Of a stretch of DNA of 64,000 nucleotides, positions 60,280 through 64,000 are shown one piece after another. The stretch is from Maylandia zebra. Lineage: Eukaryota > Chordata > Actinopteri > Cichliformes > Cichlidae. Made by a program: the position numbers and the translations under genes. The notes under the pieces are model-generated. The model was not told where the DNA came from. It was given only the letters and a program-made list of their open reading frames with translations, and did no database searches. How positions within the stretch are numbered: the first letter of the stretch is position 1; each line of letters opens with the position of its first letter. The stretch lies in NCBI RefSeq assembly GCF_041146795.1, contig NC_135176.1, positions 27,227,786 to 27,291,785 of the forward strand, written 5' to 3'.

Positions 60280-63200
60280 ATGGAGTCCTCTGATGAAGAT
60301 GAGGTGCGCACCTTTGTTCAAGTCCTCAGTGAGAAGTATAACCCTGAGAATTTCCCCTATGGCCAAGGCGTAGGAGTGGTTGTTCTGCCCAGGCCTCCAG
60401 GATCCCCTGTCAAAGGTGAGAGATGACAGAGCGAGCTATTTCAGGGTTGTGATGATGCCACGTGAGCAGTGTATCACTTGTGATAAGTTCAGCCCGGCAT
60501 ATCTGCCTTTTTATTTGGAGTGTTGAGCTGTGAATGAGGCTCTGAACTGACTCGAGTTTCCTGTTTGCAGATCGCCTCTTCTTGCCCAGCGCACTGGTTC
60601 TGAATGACAGTGGAATCAGTAAAGCCGGCGACAGGCAAGACATCGCTGCTTTCTGCGCCCACGTGGTAGAGCTCGACCTGTCCCACAATCAGCTGAATGA
60701 CTGGGGAGAGGTGGGGGTCTTGGAGTTTTAATTGAACTTAATAAGGTTTTTCATAAAAGCAGAGCCATCTGGCTTTTGTTCAAGACAATTTAGTTGGAGT
60801 GCTGTCTGTATGCTACCATGTCAGCAGTTAAAAAGGGCTTAAATGGACACTAGTAAATGCTAGTCATAGGTTTATAAGATTAAGGTCTTTGTTTTGATGG
60901 TTATTTTAGTGTAATAAAAAATGAATACAACACATACAGATAAAAAAAATAGAAGTTAATCTCTCTTTATTGTTAGTAAGGATGCAAGCCTGGGATGTCA
61001 AACTCCTTTTACATTGTGGGCCACAAACAACCCACTTTGGTCTTGAGCGGGCTGAACCAGTAAAACTTCCCTTTCTGTCAGTAATAAGAAGTTTAACCAC
61101 ACTTTATTACTTTATTACTTTGGCATATATGAATGGCTGTGGGGGAGGTGTTTATCAGGAGGAAAAGCTGTAAAACTTAATACAGTTGAAAGTCCAAAAA
61201 TGTATGCCCTCCTTCTCATTTTCCAAAGCCATCCAGTTGGCCAGTTTGGAGTCTTTGCCGGGCCGATTGTGCCCCCGGACTTTATGTTTGTAAGTTAACT
61301 GGAAAGCATGTAGATTTTTAGATGGTTATTCACTGATTCCATCTAGCCTCCATTCATCATCATTCTTTTCTTTTTGTTTGTTTGCATATGTACTGTTAAT
61401 AATTAAGTTCTTAAGGTTGGGTTGTGCTGCATTGTTATTTAGCCGTGTCTACAACACAAAGGCCTCTTAAAAAAGTTGCACAGCCCTTGTTATCCCCCTC
61501 TCACAGTGCTGTTTGTTATTCAGCCGAGTGATACCGTGATGAGGGCTGTAGGCACAGTTCCCTTCTGCTGTGCCAGCTGGAACACCTGGTACCTCTCAGG
61601 TTAACTGGAGTACTCATTTATTAATAAGCAGGGTTGGATACATTTTTTTGTATGAACCAATAAATACATACACCACATATTCATTTAATATAATAATCTC
61701 TTCTTCTGTCATTCACATGGGTTTAGCATTAAGTATTTTATTTGCCATCTAGAAGCCAAAGAGTGAAAACAAGTCAATGTGAAACTAAACCAGACGCTAC
61801 TGATGTGGATTAATTATCAGCTTTTTAAACAGAATGAAGGAAAATGTGAACACGGTACAGAAACACTTTAAAAATATGCCTGTTCAAGACTATCTATGGG
61901 TTGTATTTAAAGATGGATGACTCGGAACTTACCTAGAATTTAAACCGCTGTATCTCATTATACAGCTTATTTATGTGTACTAGAGTTATCTAGCTAATCA
62001 ACAAGCTCTGAAAATAATGGTTTTCAAAGTAAAAGTGTTTTGAAAAGTTCTGTAACTTGTTTCTTCTTTTTCTTTGTTCTGTGTCCTGATGCTCCTGGTT
62101 TTGCCAGATCGGCACCATCGTTTCCAGCATCCCACACCTGGACTTCCTCAATCTGAGCATGAACCCGCTAAGCGGCGTGCAGCTGGAGCCGAACATGGCA
62201 GAGGTTTTTTCCAGGGTCCGACGACTGGTCCTCATTAATACACAAGTCAGCTGGGACACTGTTCACACACTCACGCAGCACACACCAGAGTAAGTGACAA
62301 AGCATGGAAAAAGGTTTTATGTTCTTTTATGTGTGGCAATGAGAGAATTTGTATATTTTTGTCTAAGCGTCTGCATATATAGAGATTTACAATGTTTTCA
62401 GAGTTCTCTCTGCAGTCCTGTGAAAAACTAAGTACACCCCTACTGCTTCCATGGGAGGTGTGAGAATAAGTAGCAGCCAGTTGCTAATGGGACACATTTA
62501 ACTCAACAAATGTGAGCACCTCTGAAAAAGCAGACGTTTTGGTAGCCTACTGCTAAGGGGATGTCTGAGCAAATTCACTCCAGACTGAGCAATACTCAGA
62601 GAAACTGATAAAAGCCCAACAGCTACATCTCAGACTCTACAGCCCTCAATTAGTGTGTAAAATTGGAAAGTTCGTGACAACACAATTTTTTTTTTTTAAA
62701 CTGAACTTGTTAGTAAGGGTTTCCGGGCTTCTTCACTCTAAAACAAACATGGCAGGAATGTTTAGGTTTGCTGAAGTTGACAAAACTACAACAGAATGAC
62801 TGAAAAAGAAAACAATGAACATGTTTCAATGACCCAGTCAAAGTCCAGAACTCAACCAAGCTGTTGGGAGATGTGTATTAAAGAATGCCCACAGACCTCA
62901 ATGTTGTAAAGAAGAGTGTGCCAGTAGTCCTCCAGTGATGTGAGAGATGACTCTTAAAAACAATTGCCTCACATAATTGTTGCTAATGTGGCTCTACAAG
63001 CTACTGAGTCATAATGAATCACTTAGTTTTTTGTGCCACTCTGACCACTCAGAGTTGCTCAGAACATTAGCGAGCAGATTAGTGATGCGTTCCTCCTTTA
63101 TCTTGAGCACACAGATGTAGACTCAACAGGAATTCCAGGAAGTTATGCCCCACCTTGCCATGTTTAGGGAGGTTGGGTTGACGCATGAGGAGTAATGGTT

Positions 63201-63895
63201 GGTTGGTTTAGCCACAAAAGAAGAAATCTTTTCAATTTTCGTCAACAAGCCAGGGCTGTGCCAGTTCCAATCAGCAGGAGCCTCGCTATCATGGCTCTGA
63301 ATAGGTAGATGTCTTCAACGTCCTCCAATGTGAGTGTTGCCAGGCTCGTTCCACTGAAAGGCTGTCGTGTATCTGCAGCAAATGTTCCGACGATCAGGCT
63401 CCCCCGCGCCCAGGTTTCTCGTCGAGAGGGTGTCAGTAGTGTTTAATATAATTCAGTCCAGTTTTATTTGTTGTAAACAGGGTAGAGAACTCAGAACATA
63501 TGGTGACAATTGGAAACACGATAACAGCTGCCTTATTCTTTTGAAGAATCAAAAGCACCTTAATGCATATTACACAGATTATACAAAGAATCTTTGATGT
63601 CCTCAAAAATGCCAGTTTCCTTGCACCTCATCTTCCAGGCTGGAGGAGCTCTTCCTGTGTCTGAACGGCTACAACAGCGTGTCAGAGTCCCAGACGACAT
63701 GCCCGTCGCTACGCCTGCTGCAGATTACAGATAACCAGCTGCAGGATTGGGCAGAAGTGAGGAAGTTTGGGCTGCTGTACCCCAGTCTGAGCACACTGGT
63801 GCTGGCCAATAACAGCGTGGACTCTGTGGGAGACACCAAGGAGACACTGGAGCACCTCTTCCCCAACCTGCGTAGCATCAACCTCAACAATTCAG
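60280..63895 (+). CDS. tbcel: Tubulin folding cofactor E-like protein, 5' part
   Basis: Four coding exons are in the window: 60280-60415, 60571-60710, 62108-62289 and 63639-63895, with phase-consistent GT-AG borders, giving 238 codons plus one base. The gene continues past the right edge (human TBCEL has about 424 aa). The ATG has a Kozak-like context (GAGCCATGG), 10 nt after an acceptor. The N-terminus ([29 protein letters not shown]) matches TBCEL and lacks the CAP-Gly domain of TBCE. Leucine-rich repeats follow: [75 protein letters not shown] and [10 protein letters not shown]. The ubiquitin-like C-terminal domain is outside the window. TBCEL destabilises tubulin and regulates microtubule content. 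Exon 4 ends in phase 1 at TCAG|GTCGGA. Confidence 0.95.
60985..61293. repeat. hAT-type non-autonomous element relic in tbcel intron
   Basis: The left side reads TGTCAAACTCCTTTTACATT with GGGCCACAAACAACCC. The right side reads GGCCGATTGTGCCCCCGGAC then TTTATGTTTG, the usual start and end of a common hAT-like family whose consensus ends are TGTCAAACTC and GTTTGACA. Termini are eroded and no target duplication was found. Confidence 0.5.
62410..63041. mobile_element. DNA-transposon relic in tbcel intron
   Basis: TGTGAAAAACTAAGTACACC near 62420 is mirrored by GTGATTCATTAT..CACTTAGTTTTTTGTGCC near 63018-63041, forming degraded terminal inverted repeats around AACTAAGT. The interior contains decayed transposase-like text and a poly(T) run near 62,686-62,697. 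Superfamily is not certain; a Tc1/mariner type is likely. Confidence 0.5.
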
Positions 63896-63966
63896 GTCGG
63901 AGTCCTAAAAGTCTTTTAATCTGTCTGTATTCAGTGCAAGGTGTGAACAAATAGCCCTATAACTCA

Positions 63967-64000
63967 TTATGTTTATTATTATTATTATTGTTGTTGTTGT
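63967..64000. repeat. Trinucleotide microsatellite at window edge
   Basis: (ATT)n passing into (GTT)n, cut by the right edge, inside the intron after tbcel coding exon 4. Confidence 0.9.

Noticed and set aside
1-64000. CRISPR arrays, bacterial operons or prophage
   Set aside because: No regularly spaced short repeats with unique spacers and no dense collinear genes; exon-intron structure shows a vertebrate nuclear locus.
1-64000. Intact tRNA or rRNA genes
   Set aside because: Only one degenerate B box (6207-6216) was found, within a SINE-like fragment; no cloverleaf could be built.

Overview
This window is vertebrate nuclear DNA, almost certainly from a ray-finned fish. Coding exons are small, have GT-AG borders and sit in AT-rich introns. 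The three host genes are clear vertebrate orthologues, and the repeats (Tc1-like elements, L2/RTE-type LINEs, a PNMA-type Ty3/gypsy element, a THAP-bearing DNA transposon) are typical of teleosts. A percomorph or cichlid-like fish is my inference only; nothing here proves the species.

Layout. From 1 to about 41 kb I find no host gene. This stretch is a repeat-rich gene desert. It holds a P-like DNA element with an 8-bp target duplication and a THAP-domain exon (6.5-8.2 kb), a small Tc1-like non-autonomous element (8.2-8.6 kb), and LINE scraps (11.0, 22.4, 31.8 and 35.3 kb). It also holds an apparently complete DD37E Tc1-like transposon with an intact transposase (13.2-14.7 kb), and a 3'-truncated Ty3/gypsy element with long gag and pol frames on the minus strand (24.8-31.7 kb). 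A 5'-truncated L2-type LINE with an intact RT frame lies at 39.0-41.0 kb. Some AT-rich stretches between repeats could be conserved regulatory DNA, but that needs alignment to show.

The gene-bearing part is 41.4-64 kb. sc5d (plus strand, four coding exons, 302 aa) encodes lathosterol oxidase of cholesterol synthesis. plekhb1 (minus strand, six coding exons, 185 aa) encodes an evectin-type PH-domain protein with a C-terminal membrane anchor. tbcel (plus strand) encodes the leucine-rich tubulin-cofactor-E-like protein; its first four coding exons are present and the gene runs off the right edge. sc5d and plekhb1 are tail to tail, and plekhb1 and tbcel are head to head. The three genes do not form a pathway. 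In human, TBCEL and SC5D are close neighbours on chromosome 11, so that part of the neighbourhood is old.

The most notable observation is in the gypsy element. Gag ends in a TTTAAAC heptamer directly followed by its stop codon. Five or six bases later there is an 11-bp stem-loop, and pol is open in the -1 frame. This is a textbook -1 ribosomal frameshift signal in an element whose Gag resembles the PNMA family of domesticated vertebrate genes.
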